DNA of 64,000 bases. Source: Granulicella pectinivorans (lineage in GTDB: Bacteria; Acidobacteriota; Terriglobia; Terriglobales; Acidobacteriaceae). Location: NCBI RefSeq assembly GCF_900114625.1, contig NZ_FOZL01000001.1:2232001-2296000 (forward strand), in the 5' to 3' direction. The translations under genes and the position numbers were made by a program. Under the pieces are notes generated by a model that worked only from the letters and a program-made list of their open reading frames with translations, had not been told where the DNA came from and ran no database searches. Shown piece by piece: positions 46,540 through 55,385 of the stretch (the first letter of the stretch is position 1; each line of letters starts with the position of its first letter).

Positions 46540-46791
46540 CCCGCTCCTTTGGATACTGCAAAGAAGCTATCACCACTCCTTTGGATTGTCCATAGAAGAG
46601 GTGGGACGGGAGGAAACTAAAGCGGGGGAAGTGGTCAGGTGTAGTGGATCCAACCTGTCCACCTCGGGACACTGATTTAGACGCTTCGCTTAATAAGGGG
46701 AATAACGGTGGATCGCACATGAAGGAAAGCTGCACATGCGCGACGAGGCCCATCCTTCCGAGCGCTCAATTGACCATAGTTGGATGCCTGC

Positions 46792-47721
46792 TTAGTGCAG
46801 CAACCCGCCGTTAGCGGAAGCTGTGAGAATGTGCAGTCTCTGGTCCAGAGTGCGGCTGACTCTTTCAGCGCCGAAGTCGTTGACGTGAACATCGTCCGTA
46901 AAGTTGTTCGGATCTCTGATGAAGTCCGCGAACTCAGGCTCGCTGTTGAAATCGATGATTGGGCCTGGCGGTAGTTCAGCCAACATCAGTTCTAGAGAAT
47001 GGTGGATTGGGCTAAGATCACCGAAGAGAGGCTGATACACCGGCGGCGCGACGTAAATGATCTTCGCTCCATGAGCCTGTAGGTTCAGCACAAGAGCGCG
47101 GTAGTCGGCCATGGCTTTGGGATCGATGTCGTAGTAAGAAGGGCCAAGATCTTCTCGATCAAGGTGCTTTTTCTCTGGAAATCGATGCGATCCGTCCGCA
47201 AAGTACATCTTCGGGCGAAGATGAAGGATCGTCATCACTTTGGCAATCTCTTCGGAGAGGAGATTGATGGAACCGTAGGCCTCGCGGCGGGAGACATCGC
47301 CAAGCCCATGGCGAAGTTCATGCCCAGCAACAATGTAGGGCGACAGGGCGCAGATGGCGATGCGGAGGTGCGCGTCCGGAGGAAGTTGATCCGTGATGAT
47401 CTTCTCTTCTGAAGCCTTTCCACCAATGACCGCTTCATCATAAAAGTGGTAGCCATGAATGAACTCGGGATACCAGTTCTCGGAGCTCGACGAGCCGATG
47501 ATAAGGCTGTCGAAGTTTGCTGATACGTAACGCCGATTAGCCATGTATTTGAAGACGCGGTCGTCTGTCATTGGCGCATAAATGATCGAGGTTGCAAGCT
47601 CGCGTCCTGCAGGATTGCGCAGGATGCCATAGACATCGAGTTCGTACGCGACAAGAAGATGGATGCTGACGATACCAGCGATGGTCAGCGCTGTAAGGGT
47701 GAGCCAGCGGCGACTAGTCAT
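46792..47721 (-). CDS. AlgX/AlgJ-like SGNH-fold protein, partner of MBOAT
   Basis: 309 residues. One N-terminal TM or signal helix (LTLTALTIAGIVSIHLLVAYEL) leads to an extracytoplasmic domain. SLIIGSSSSENWYPEFIHGY contains the Ser block of SGNH/DHHW-type hydrolases, and NNFTDDVHVNDFGAERVSRTL near the C-terminus supplies the Asp-x-x-His pair. In alginate and related systems these proteins act with an MBOAT acyltransferase to place or move acyl groups on an exported product. It lies 11 nt downstream of the MBOAT gene and is the last gene of the FkbH-ACP-MBOAT operon. Confidence 0.75.
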   Translation of the reverse strand: MTSRRWLTLTALTIAGIVSIHLLVAYELDVYGILRNPAGRELATSIIYAPMTDDRVFKYMANRRYVSANFDSLIIGSSSSENWYPEFIHGYHFYDEAVIGGKASEEKIITDQLPPDAHLRIAICALSPYIVAGHELRHGLGDVSRREAYGSINLLSEEIAKVMTILHLRPKMYFADGSHRFPEKKHLDREDLGPSYYDIDPKAMADYRALVLNLQAHGAKIIYVAPPVYQPLFGDLSPIHHSLELMLAELPPGPIIDFNSEPEFADFIRDPNNFTDDVHVNDFGAERVSRTLDQRLHILTASANGGLLH

Positions 47722-47732
47722 GGGAATTCCCT

Positions 47733-49160
47733 TTAGAACTGAAAGTAGACGAACGGAGTTGCGATGGACGAGTTCAGAAAGATCCAGGCCGCGAGTAGAA
47801 GAACAACCGCCGTGGCTGAATGAAAGACGGTCGGTTTGAACTCGCGTGCTCTCTCTTCGGAAGACTTGCCGAGGAAGGCGATGACGAAGCCAACAAGGAG
47901 CGGAGGTCCCAGGATATGCATAATGATGGCGTGTTGTGTCATCATCTTCAAGTTTGTGGTTCCCAGCAGATTGTGACGAGGGAAGAGGCCGATGAGGCCG
48001 CGTACTGCCTCAGAAACAGTGCGTGCATGGAAGAGCACGAAGGACCCGTTGACGAAGCTGAAGGTCAGCACCCACGAAACGGCCGCCGGCAGCTTGAGGA
48101 TCTTCTTCTTGTTCCAATACTGATTGATCGCTAGGCCAATCCCGTGATACACACCCCACCAGACGTAGGTCCATGCTGGGCCGTGCCAAAGACCGGCAAT
48201 ACTCATCGCAAGAATGGTGGCAACGGCGGCAGCCGATAGGGTCGCCTTCGGGAAAGACTGCAAGATCGGCGTATAGAGGTACGTGGTAATGAAGTTGGTC
48301 AGCGAGATGTGCCAGCGTTGCCAGTACTTGATGAGCGTCAACGCCTTGAACGGGGCATTGAAGTTCTGGGGTATCTCGATCCCAAGCATCAGCGCCGAGC
48401 CGATCGCCATGTCGGAGTATCCGCTGAAATCGAAATAAACCTGCATGGAGTATGCGATGGAGAAGACCCACGACTCCAGTGTCGAGGGATTGCTGACTGA
48501 CGCGACCCCGTAGTCGGAGACGCGCGCAAAGGCATCGGCGAAGACGACCTTCTTGAAGAGGCCCAGCGAAAAAAGATAGATGCCGCGTGCCATCAGATCG
48601 GTGCCCAGGGTGCCGCTGCCGCCGAAGTTTGGTGCCTGATGCAAAATCCGCTTCGCCTTGGCAATCGGACCTGAGATCACATACGGGAAGAACGATACGA
48701 AGGTGGCGTGATCGAAGAGACTGCTGGCCGGAAGGATCGTCTCATAGCAGTCCACCAGGTACATGATCTGCGAGATCGTGAAGAAGCTGACGCCCAGCGG
48801 GAAGTCAAGGTCCGGAAGCAGGAAACGCTGGGGAATAAGTTGATGAAAGCTCTTCAGGAAGAAGTTGACGTATTTGAAGATGCTGAGGAAAAGAACATTG
48901 GCGACCAGTCCAAACTGCAGCCAGCGTTTCCGGTCTTCATCGGTAGAGGTATCGATATGCTTGGCGATCAGCCAATTAGCTGCGATGGAGCCGAGGAGAT
49001 ACGGCAGGTGGATCGGCTTCCACCACGTGTAGAAAAAGAGCGAGGCAACGAGCACGACGGCCTGAGCCGCCTTGGGCCCACCGACCCTGCGCGCGAGTAG
49101 CGTAAGCACGACGACAATCGGAAGGAACAGGAAGATGTACGGGAAGGAATTGAAGAGCAT
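47733..49160 (-). CDS. MBOAT-family O-acyltransferase (AlgI-like)
   Basis: 475 residues, ten or more hydrophobic helices. Family features are YFDFSGYSDMAIGSALMLGI (242-261), PFKALTLIKYWQRWHISLTNFITTYLY (270-296) and SIAGLWHGPAWTYVWWGVYHG (320-340), with the conserved His at 326 and second His at 339. These enzymes transfer acyl groups across or at the membrane onto polysaccharides, lipids or other hydroxyl acceptors. It follows an ACP and an FkbH-like gene, so the acyl donor may be an ACP-bound, unusual three-carbon unit; that is inference. Confidence 0.92.
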   Translation of the reverse strand: MLFNSFPYIFLFLPIVVVLTLLARRVGGPKAAQAVVLVASLFFYTWWKPIHLPYLLGSIAANWLIAKHIDTSTDEDRKRWLQFGLVANVLFLSIFKYVNFFLKSFHQLIPQRFLLPDLDFPLGVSFFTISQIMYLVDCYETILPASSLFDHATFVSFFPYVISGPIAKAKRILHQAPNFGGSGTLGTDLMARGIYLFSLGLFKKVVFADAFARVSDYGVASVSNPSTLESWVFSIAYSMQVYFDFSGYSDMAIGSALMLGIEIPQNFNAPFKALTLIKYWQRWHISLTNFITTYLYTPILQSFPKATLSAAAVATILAMSIAGLWHGPAWTYVWWGVYHGIGLAINQYWNKKKILKLPAAVSWVLTFSFVNGSFVLFHARTVSEAVRGLIGLFPRHNLLGTTNLKMMTQHAIIMHILGPPLLVGFVIAFLGKSSEERAREFKPTVFHSATAVVLLLAAWIFLNSSIATPFVYFQF

Positions 49161-49247
49161 TCAGCATTTACTCCCGGCAGAGACTGCGCGATCAAACCAT
49201 CTGCAATTGTTCATGGGGTGACAGCGACCTCTGTCTTCTTTGCCGGA

Positions 49248-49493
49248 TTACTTTTTTGCGGCGAGCTTGACATGCATCAGGTCGATCATGTCGCCGACAT
49301 TCTTGAGTTCCTGCAACTCTCCAAGTGCGAACTTAATCTTGAACTCTTTCTGGATGGCATTCACGAGATTGATGTGTGCAAGCGAATCCCAATCTTCAAC
49401 GGTAGAGGCATTGGATTCGCGGGTGATGACTAGATTTGGCTGATCGAAGACGTCGCGGAAGATCTCCTGCACTTGCTGTAAAAGGTTATCCAT
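49248..49493 (-). CDS. acyl carrier protein
   Basis: 81 residues, four-helix ACP fold. The phosphopantetheine attachment Ser is Ser37 in EDWDSLAHINLVNAI. It overlaps the FkbH-like gene by 8 nt and precedes the MBOAT gene by 87 nt. It is a dedicated carrier, different from the fatty-acid AcpP, and likely holds the unit made by the FkbH-like enzyme. The C-terminal AAKK tail is short and basic. Confidence 0.93.
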   Translation of the reverse strand: MDNLLQQVQEIFRDVFDQPNLVITRESNASTVEDWDSLAHINLVNAIQKEFKIKFALGELQELKNVGDMIDLMHVKLAAKK

Positions 49494-51276
49494 TTTTGAG
49501 GCTTAACTCCGGAAGTTTGATGTGACTGGTTCGTGCTTCGTACTGCCTAATATCGAGAGACCATGTGGACACACCTGTCGTGTCATCACGAGAGAGAAGT
49601 GTGAAACCAAGCTTCTCATAATGGTCGGCCACCATGGCATTTTTTGCTGTGGGGAGATATTGCGCGTGAATGGTTTCCACGCCCGCTTGCCTGGCTTGTT
49701 CCGCCAGGACGTCAAGCATTGCGATCTCCATCTCTCGTTTGAGCACGCGGCAACTCATCAACCAAAGATCGATGTGCATACAGGGGCCTTCGACCCGGCC
49801 CAGTACCACGGAGACGAGACCATTGTCGCCGAACCGATCTGTTAGCTTCCCGTAAATACCGATCTGTCCATCGCTGATCGCGGCTTCCATCTCCGCAAGC
49901 GTATAGCGGCGGGTGGTCAGGTTGAACTGGTTTGTCTTGTTGGTCAGTTGGACGATTCGCTCCATATAAACCGGCTGGAAGAGCTCAATCTCGGCCGTCA
50001 TCTCCAGCGAATCGAGATACTCCCCGTAGTTGGCAAATTTGGTCTCGGTCTTTGCGCGCTGTGCATTCTCTTCGTACTGCTTGGCACGCTGCAGGTCGTC
50101 CTTGGCCAGGGAGGTCGTTTCAAAGTAGCGTGCCGCATCGAGAATGCCCGCGTACTTCGAGACATCGGAGCCAACATCGGGTACGGCGATTCCGGCGATG
50201 TTGCCCTCGACGATCGCACGCTCGGCAGGATTGTCGTCCACGAAGACAAAGCTATCCACACCCAGATTCAGCTCTTTGGCGATTGAGAGAATGTTCTCGT
50301 GCTTCGGCTCCCAGTTGGCTCGGAAGGCTGCGAAGTGCTCAAGCTTCAAAATGCTGTCGGGATGATCGAAGCCTTGCTTGGCAATCTCCTCGTTGTTCTT
50401 CGAGCAGACGGCAAGAAGGATGCCGCGATTGCGCAGCGAAAGGCAGTACTCCTGAAACCCTGTATAAGCCTCGGCGACTGGCGTCTCGCGGCCGATCTGG
50501 ATCTTGTCTGGACCGTCATCACCGATAACGCCTCCCCACAACGTGTTGTCTAGATCAAGCACCAAACACTTGCGCGACTTGCCATAGATAGCCCGGATGA
50601 TCGAAGCCAGCGAAGCAGCAATGGCAAAGCTGCCTTCTACCGTGGTGGCAAGCTTGTAGCTCCACCACCTGTCCAGCTCGCTCCATTGGACAAGTCCGAG
50701 ACGTGCTGCAATCGACTGAATGTCCTGCAGAATAACGCGCGGCTCTTTTCCGATAACCCGGGCGAGTTCGAGGTTCACCTCATTCGTATAGCGGGTGTGT
50801 CCGGCCGGCAGAACGGCATCCAGGTTTCCGAGGCTCGCTGTAGCGGGTGCCTCGAAGTTGTTTTGGATAATCTGCGCGTCCACATGTTGCTGTAGCGATT
50901 GCCAGATGCTGCGGAAGTGATTCACTTGCGTGTACACGTAGTCGCGAAGCTCCACCTCGGTGCAGGAAAGAGGCGGAAATGAACGAATGTTGACTGCGGT
51001 CGTATGAATATAGATGATGTCCGGGCGGAACGTGACGACGAGCTCCGGTTCCAGAACCGCGTCTTCGTAGTAGCGGTTGTACTCGGACTGATAGAACGTG
51101 GGGTTGAAGCCGGAGTCGAGCAAAAGCAACTCAAGGAAATCGACGAGTTCATTGGTGGTAGAGCCCCCAAGGACTGCGATGCGGATTTCATGCAGGTCTG
51201 TCTGGGTCTGAAGTTCACGGCGGATTCCCTTACGTTTTCGCTGTAGGGTTTCTATGGGCATCGCATGCAGACGCAT
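49486..51276 (-). CDS. FkbH-like HAD-IIIC family protein
   Basis: 596 residues from the ATG at 51276, preceded by AAGGG; the frame starts 6 codons earlier but without a binding site. N-terminal about 230 residues: SGNH-like domain (IAVLGGSTTNELVDFLELLL). Middle: HAD phosphatase domain, KCLVLDLDNTLWGGVIGDDG with catalytic Asp 241 and 243, FVDDNPAERAIV. C-terminus: GNAT acetyltransferase-like domain (LMSCRVLKREMEIAMLDVL, HYEKLGF). FkbH enzymes load glyceryl from 1,3-bisphosphoglycerate onto an ACP; the overlapping ACP gene fits. First gene of the four-gene operon. Confidence 0.88.
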   Translation of the reverse strand: MRLHAMPIETLQRKRKGIRRELQTQTDLHEIRIAVLGGSTTNELVDFLELLLLDSGFNPTFYQSEYNRYYEDAVLEPELVVTFRPDIIYIHTTAVNIRSFPPLSCTEVELRDYVYTQVNHFRSIWQSLQQHVDAQIIQNNFEAPATASLGNLDAVLPAGHTRYTNEVNLELARVIGKEPRVILQDIQSIAARLGLVQWSELDRWWSYKLATTVEGSFAIAASLASIIRAIYGKSRKCLVLDLDNTLWGGVIGDDGPDKIQIGRETPVAEAYTGFQEYCLSLRNRGILLAVCSKNNEEIAKQGFDHPDSILKLEHFAAFRANWEPKHENILSIAKELNLGVDSFVFVDDNPAERAIVEGNIAGIAVPDVGSDVSKYAGILDAARYFETTSLAKDDLQRAKQYEENAQRAKTETKFANYGEYLDSLEMTAEIELFQPVYMERIVQLTNKTNQFNLTTRRYTLAEMEAAISDGQIGIYGKLTDRFGDNGLVSVVLGRVEGPCMHIDLWLMSCRVLKREMEIAMLDVLAEQARQAGVETIHAQYLPTAKNAMVADHYEKLGFTLLSRDDTTGVSTWSLDIRQYEARTSHIKLPELSLKNG

Positions 51277-51563
51277 AGCGCCCTTATAACACATCAGGGG
51301 TCGAAGCTAGCGAGGTGGAACTGTTGCCACGACCTGCGGCGGATCCAGCATATTGCTCTGGCAGAGCCACCAGCGTTCGGCTGAAGCACAGATAACTCTG
51401 GAACGCTTCCGCGACCAAAGAGTCCTGCTCCGATGCCCAGGGCTCCTTGGCAGCCTGTATGCGCAAAGACGATTCTGACACCTACCCCGATCGATCTCGT
51501 ACTGTGTAACGTGCGATGTCGCCCCTGGATAGACTTCCGGGGCGTATGGCCCATAGACATGAG

Positions 51564-51779
51564 TTACCCCGCCCTCGAGATATGAGTATTCCCCTCGATC
51601 ACCATAAAAGTCTTGCTCATCGTTTGGTGGATCGCTTCCTCGGAAGACCAACCCGTCATCTTTTCTGCCACCATGTTGAGAAAGATGATCTTGCCCTTGA
51701 GGTCGGTACAGATCACGGCATCGCCAATACTATCGAGTGTGATCAGGGCGCGCTCCCTTCGGCGGAGAGGGCTCCCCAA
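51564..51779 (-). pseudogene. PAS-domain fragment of a sensor protein
   Basis: The segment ALITLDSIGDAVICTDLKGK, IIFLNMVAEKMTGWSSEEAI matches the start of PAS domains in sensor kinases and diguanylate cyclases. It opens from a TTG without ribosome binding site and breaks off after about 70 residues (EGNTHISRAG). No kinase, GGDEF or EAL sequence follows in any frame. The stretch from 51277 to 52309 holds no intact gene, only this remnant and a palindrome. Confidence 0.55.
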
Positions 51780-52135
51780 TGAGCTCTCGTCCTACTGCAT
51801 GGCGGAGTGCTCGGAGGAACGAACGAGGTTCAATTTGTCCTTTGATGAGATAGTCCACCGATCGCATCGGGAGCGGCTTCAAAAGCCTGCGGTACCTGGC
51901 TTCCATCTGAGCCAGGTGCCTGTTGCATCCTTGGGAACGCTGATATCGTGAATCGCGGCTGTTACTAGAATGACTTCCGCGCTTTCTAGCGGGCTAAGCG
52001 TTTAGGCGGGAAGAGAGGCTTTGTGTCTCGAGACACAATGGATGGTCAGGCGCCCGATAGTAACCCAACCGAAGAGGAATTACCACATTCAGTGATGCTG
52101 GCTCCCTAACGATGGACACTTCATTTCGCGCGGGA

Positions 52136-52159
52136 AAGATGAGCTATCTAGCTCATCTT
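52136..52159. promoter_or_regulatory. long palindrome in a gene-free stretch
   Basis: AAGATGAGCTA (52136-52146), TC, TAGCTCATCTT (52149-52159): 11-bp perfect arms. The core TGAGCTATCTAGCTCA differs by one base from the palindrome at 40483-40498. No gene starts nearby. Confidence 0.5.
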
Positions 52160-52309
52160 GAAAGGATTCTTGTAGTAGGGGATTGAAGCGGATGTGGGAC
52201 AGCACCGGTAGCGCCGTGGTCGGACCAATCTACGAGCCATCGAGTCGACGGCTCTTGAGCAACAAACCGTTTCCGGTTTCTTCCAGTCTTGAATCCTATT
52301 GATTTGAAA

Positions 52310-52386
<77 letters not shown>

Positions 52387-52550
52387 AACGACCATACGTG
52401 ACAGGATGACGGGGGTAAGACTAATTCTCAGTTCTGCCGGGTAACATCACCGTTGCATGCGCGTTGCGCGTGCTGCTCACCTGACCGTCTGGTTTAGTCT
52501 ACCAGAAAATGGGCGCGTGAGATGCCGGGCTCGCGAGCGGGCGGATTCGT

Positions 52551-52556
52551 TATACT
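52551..52556 (+). promoter_or_regulatory. -10 element of the cys operon
   Basis: TATACT, 7 nt upstream of the leader-ORF ATG at 52564. With usual -10 to +1 spacing transcription would begin at, or within a nt of, that ATG. No clear -35 at 17 nt distance. Confidence 0.5.
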
Positions 52557-52563
52557 TATCGGT

Positions 52564-52632
52564 ATGAAGCGCGCGGCGGCCACGATCTGTTGTTGTTGCG
52601 TCTCGCCGCGTTGCGTGTGTCGACTCTCTTAG
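52564..52632 (+). CDS. poly-cysteine leader peptide of the cysDNH operon
   Basis: 22-codon ORF, ATG to TAG. Cys codons at positions 9-12 (TGT TGT TGT TGC), 17 and 19; the N-terminus is MKRAAATI. Six cysteines in 22 residues directly before the sulfate-assimilation genes indicate a sensor of charged Cys-tRNA: with little cysteine, ribosomes would stall on the Cys block and change folding of the RNA before cysD. There is no room for a ribosome binding site between the -10 box and the ATG, so it is probably leaderless. Similar leaderless poly-cysteine ORFs are known attenuators in mycobacteria. Not a homologue by descent as far as can be seen; function is inferred from sequence and context. Confidence 0.7.
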   Translation: MKRAAATICCCCVSPRCVCRLS

Positions 52633-52688
52633 AGAACACCCTCTCCAGCGCTCCTTTTGAATCCCCAAAACATCAGATTATTCCTAGA

Positions 52689-52705
52689 CCCCCTTTTTCC
52701 AGGGG
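52689..52705 (+). promoter_or_regulatory. hairpin masking the cysD ribosome binding site
   Basis: CCCCC (52689-52693) can pair with GGGG (52702-52705), loop about 8 nt. The GGGG is the Shine-Dalgarno core AGGGG of cysD (ATG 52711). The C-tract lies 57 nt behind the leader-ORF stop. Confidence 0.55.
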
Positions 52706-52710
52706 AACAG

Positions 52711-53670
52711 ATGGAGGCCAGGTTGCCCCAAACCAGTACGGCAGTTCTCGATGCGCCGGTCGTTGTTTCGCCGGCCCGGCTCAATCACCTTCAGGCGCTG
52801 GAGGCGGAATCGATTGCGATTATGCGGGAGGCTGTGGCGGAGTTCGCACGGCCGGTGATGTTGTATTCGATCGGCAAAGACTCGAGCGTGATGCTTCGTC
52901 TCGCGCAGAAGGCCTTTTTCCCCGGAAAGATCCCGTTTCCTCTGCTGCATATCGATACGAGCTACAAGTTTCCTGAAATGATCGCTTTCCGCGATGCCTA
53001 CGCGAAGGAGATCGGGGCAGACCTGGTGGTCCACCGGAATGAAGAGGCAATCGCGAACGGCGCGAATCCTTACACGCTGGGCACGCAGAACTGCTGCGGA
53101 TTGCTGAAGACGCGGTCTCTGCTCGATGCGCTTGAAGAGGGCGGATACGATGCTGCGTTCGGCGGCGCTCGTCGCGATGAGGAGAAATCTCGTGCAAAGG
53201 AAAGGGTTTACAGCTTTCGCGATGCGGCCGGGCAGTGGGATCCGAAGAACCAGAGACCGGAGCTGTGGTCGCTCTACAACTCCCGATTGCGCAAGGGGGA
53301 GTCGATCCGGGTGTTTCCGCTGAGCAACTGGACGGAGCTGGATATCTGGCTCTACCTCTATGCAGAGAAGATTCCCATCGTTCCCCTTTATTTTGCGCAG
53401 GATAGGCCGGTGATTACACGCGGCGGGCAGATGACGGTGGTCCACGACGGGATGAAGCTGTTTCCAAATGAGGTGGTCCGGACGGAAAAGGTTCGGATGC
53501 GTTCTCTAGGATGTCTGCCTTGTACGGGCGCAATGAGGTCGGAGGCGGATACGCTGCCGAAGATCATCGAGGAGCTGATGACGTTCCGCCGGTCCGAGCG
53601 GGAGAACCGGGCGATCGATCACGACGAAGAGGGAAGCATGGAAGTGAAGAAGCGCGAGGGGTACTTCTAA
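52711..53670 (+). CDS. cysD: sulfate adenylyltransferase subunit 2
   Basis: 319 residues. With CysN it forms ATP sulfurylase, making APS from sulfate and ATP. The ATG at 52711 is preceded by AGGGG; the frame is open to 52657 but that part belongs to the leader RNA. PP-loop [61 protein letters not shown] and [18 protein letters not shown] are family hallmarks. The cysN start follows the stop without gap. Probably controlled by the poly-Cys leader peptide and the hairpin over its ribosome binding site. Confidence 0.97.
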   Translation: MEARLPQTSTAVLDAPVVVSPARLNHLQALEAESIAIMREAVAEFARPVMLYSIGKDSSVMLRLAQKAFFPGKIPFPLLHIDTSYKFPEMIAFRDAYAKEIGADLVVHRNEEAIANGANPYTLGTQNCCGLLKTRSLLDALEEGGYDAAFGGARRDEEKSRAKERVYSFRDAAGQWDPKNQRPELWSLYNSRLRKGESIRVFPLSNWTELDIWLYLYAEKIPIVPLYFAQDRPVITRGGQMTVVHDGMKLFPNEVVRTEKVRMRSLGCLPCTGAMRSEADTLPKIIEELMTFRRSERENRAIDHDEEGSMEVKKREGYF

Positions 53671-55341
53671 ATGGCATCGCATACGATTACTCCGCAGCCG
53701 GAAGTCCCACCTTTTGAGGCATTTCTCGAGGCCCACCTGGGACAGGAGATGCTCCGATTCACAACGGCCGGATCGGTGGACGACGGGAAGTCGACTCTGA
53801 TTGGTCGTCTGCTGCACGACACGAAGTCGGTGTATGAGGACCAGTTGGCGGCGGTAGCGAGCTCGCGTGTGAACCGGGCTTCGGGCGGACATGTGGATTT
53901 TTCGCTGCTTACCGACGGCCTGAAGGCGGAGCGGGAGCAGGGGATTACGATCGACGTTGCCTACCGGTACTTTTCGACGGCAAAGCGGAAGTTCATCATT
54001 GCCGACACGCCGGGGCACGAGCAGTACACGCGGAACATGGCTACGGGCGCCTCGACGGCGGATGTGGCGATTGTCCTGATCGATGCGCGGGCGTTTCTAA
54101 GGCTCGGGACTCTGCTGCCCCAGTCGCGCCGCCACACCTACATCGCGTCTTTGCTGGGGATTCCGCATGTGGTCGCGGCGGTGAACAAGATGGATATCGT
54201 CGATTACTCGCATGCGACGTTCCAGGCGATCGAGGCGGAGTTCCGGGCGTTGGCGGCAAAGCTTGGGCTTCCTTCTGTTCAAGTGATTCCAGTGAGCGCC
54301 CTGGAAGGGGATAACGTGGTGACTCCGAGCACGCATATGCGCTGGTACTCGGGTCCTACTCTACTGGAATATCTTGAGAATGTGCCACTTAGCACGACAT
54401 TGAGCATAGAAGCCGGAGATGCGGCACCTCTGCGGTTTCCGGTGCAACTTGTGCTGCGGCCGGATTTGAACTTCCGTGGGTTTGCCGGGCAGGTGGCTCG
54501 GGGCGTGCTGCGACCGGGCGAGGCCGTGATGGCTCTTCCTTCGCGAAAGACGTCCACGGTGAAGCGGATTGTGACATACGACGGCGACCTGGAGGCGGCG
54601 GCGTTCCCGCAGAGCGTGACGGTGGAGCTGGAAGACGAGATCGATCTGAGCCGCGGCGAGATGCTGGTTTCGGCGGCAGAATCCGCAGTGCTTCCATCTA
54701 TCTCCAATCGTTTCAAGGCGATGGTCGTCTGGATGCACGAGGATGCGCTGGTGGTGGGCAAGACGTATATTGCCAAACATACGACGCGTACGGTGCGTGC
54801 CACCGTGAAAGCCATTGATTTCAGGGTGGATATTGGGACGCTCGATCATCTGCCGGCAGAGCGGCTGGTGATGAATGAGGTGGCCGAGGTGGAGTTTGAG
54901 ACGAGCCTGCCTTTGTTTTTCGACGCCTATGCGGATTCCCGGGCCACCGGTGCGCTGATTCTGATCGATGCGATCTCAAACGCCACGGTTGGCGCGGCGA
55001 TGATCCTGGGCCCTGTTGAGATGGGGGAAGCCGCTCCGATTGAGGCACTTGCGACGGATAAGGAAAGGCCGGTGCTCTGTCTTCTGCCGGGGCGTCCGCA
55101 GGATGCGCAGAGGATGCAGGCGAGTTTCGTTTCTTCGGGTGAGCGGGCGATTGTGATTGACGACGACGCGATTCCGGACGAGGCTGTGCCGGCGGTTGTG
55201 CGGGCGCTGCAACTGGCTGGTGTGATTGCGATTACGGCTCGGTTCCTCAACCCCGAGATTGAAGAAGTGGCGGTGGAGATCGCCGGGAGCCGGGTGTTTC
55301 GGTTGAACGAATCCGGCGTTTCGGGCAGTGAATCGCACTGA
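53671..55341 (+). CDS. cysN: sulfate adenylyltransferase subunit 1 (GTPase)
   Basis: 556 residues. GTP hydrolysis by CysN drives APS synthesis by CysD. G1 GSVDDGKST (34-42), G3 DTPGHEQY (112-119) and G4 NKMD (172-175) are intact, and the EF-Tu-like beta domains follow. Two points differ from the common form: AFLRLGTLLPQSRRHTYI has a few extra residues where most have GVLTQTRRHS, and the C-terminal about 130 residues are too short and lack the Walker A of an APS kinase, so this is not an intact CysNC fusion, although EDALVL-like relics (RPVLCLLPGRPQDAQRMQ) suggest a decayed kinase tail. Confidence 0.95.
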   Translation: MASHTITPQPEVPPFEAFLEAHLGQEMLRFTTAGSVDDGKSTLIGRLLHDTKSVYEDQLAAVASSRVNRASGGHVDFSLLTDGLKAEREQGITIDVAYRYFSTAKRKFIIADTPGHEQYTRNMATGASTADVAIVLIDARAFLRLGTLLPQSRRHTYIASLLGIPHVVAAVNKMDIVDYSHATFQAIEAEFRALAAKLGLPSVQVIPVSALEGDNVVTPSTHMRWYSGPTLLEYLENVPLSTTLSIEAGDAAPLRFPVQLVLRPDLNFRGFAGQVARGVLRPGEAVMALPSRKTSTVKRIVTYDGDLEAAAFPQSVTVELEDEIDLSRGEMLVSAAESAVLPSISNRFKAMVVWMHEDALVVGKTYIAKHTTRTVRATVKAIDFRVDIGTLDHLPAERLVMNEVAEVEFETSLPLFFDAYADSRATGALILIDAISNATVGAAMILGPVEMGEAAPIEALATDKERPVLCLLPGRPQDAQRMQASFVSSGERAIVIDDDAIPDEAVPAVVRALQLAGVIAITARFLNPEIEEVAVEIAGSRVFRLNESGVSGSESH

Positions 55342-55385
55342 GTGAAGGGCTTAAGGCCGGGACTTCGGAATGCAGGGAGATGAGC

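Noticed and set aside
51284..51481. 65-codon minus-strand frame (GTG start) behind the FkbH-like gene
   Set aside because: Partly protein-like but unrecognised, bounded by an upstream stop, and in a region of decayed sequence; evidence too thin for a gene call.
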